NCBI GenBank assembly: GCA_018658605.1
Contig: JABHUV010000385.1
Span: forward strand, 1-6,319
Direction of reading: 5' to 3'
Length of the DNA stretch: 6,319 bases
From: Planctomycetaceae bacterium
GTDB lineage: Bacteria; Planctomycetota; Planctomycetia; Pirellulales; Pirellulaceae
The notes below the pieces were generated by a model. The model was given only the letters and a program-made list of their open reading frames with translations. It searched no databases and had not been told where the DNA came from. How positions within the stretch are numbered: the stretch's first letter is position 1; the number at the start of each line of letters is the position of its first letter. This document shows, piece by piece, positions 6,319 to 6,319 of this stretch. The position numbers were made by a program, and so were the translations under genes.

Positions 6319-6319
6319 C

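Overview
The window reads as a piece of a bacterial chromosome from the Planctomycetota or a close PVC relative. This is inferred from gene content: secreted SGNH esterase, alpha/beta hydrolases, a formylglycine-type sulfatase, a Gfo/Idh/MocA oxidoreductase and a planctomycete-style HExxH metallopeptidase. Weak or absent Shine-Dalgarno sequences before most starts fit the same picture. No 16S or other marker is present, so the assignment is tentative. Nothing in the window is clearly a mobile element, CRISPR array, tRNA or rRNA.

Layout from left to right. Positions 1-423 (minus) hold the first 141 residues of a secreted alpha/beta hydrolase whose catalytic domain lies beyond the left edge. 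A divergent intergenic region (424-551) separates it from yaaA (552-1325, plus), a peroxide-stress DUF328/UPF0246 protein. A 151-base gap with one bulged hairpin follows. Next come two plus-strand secreted hydrolases that look co-transcribed, 6 bases apart: a GDSL/SGNH esterase (1477-2193) and an alpha/beta hydrolase (2200-3018). The last 26 bases of this pair overlap tail-to-tail with a minus-strand run that reads right to left: a zinc metallopeptidase open at the right edge (5590-6318), an arylsulfatase-type sulfatase (4051-5574) and a Gfo/Idh/MocA oxidoreductase (2993-4039). Gaps in that run are 15 and 11 bases.

How the genes may work together (inference): the minus-strand run looks like a small catabolic operon. 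The sulfatase would desulfate a sulfated glycan or glycoprotein outside the cytoplasm, the metallopeptidase might act on a protein part, and the NAD(P)-dependent oxidoreductase would process a released sugar or polyol in the cytoplasm. The plus-strand pair would remove ester groups or cleave other ester or peptide bonds. yaaA is a housekeeping stress gene with no evident link to its neighbours. No complete, obviously new defence or mobile system is visible. The least characterised item is the metallopeptidase and its tight linkage to the sulfatase.
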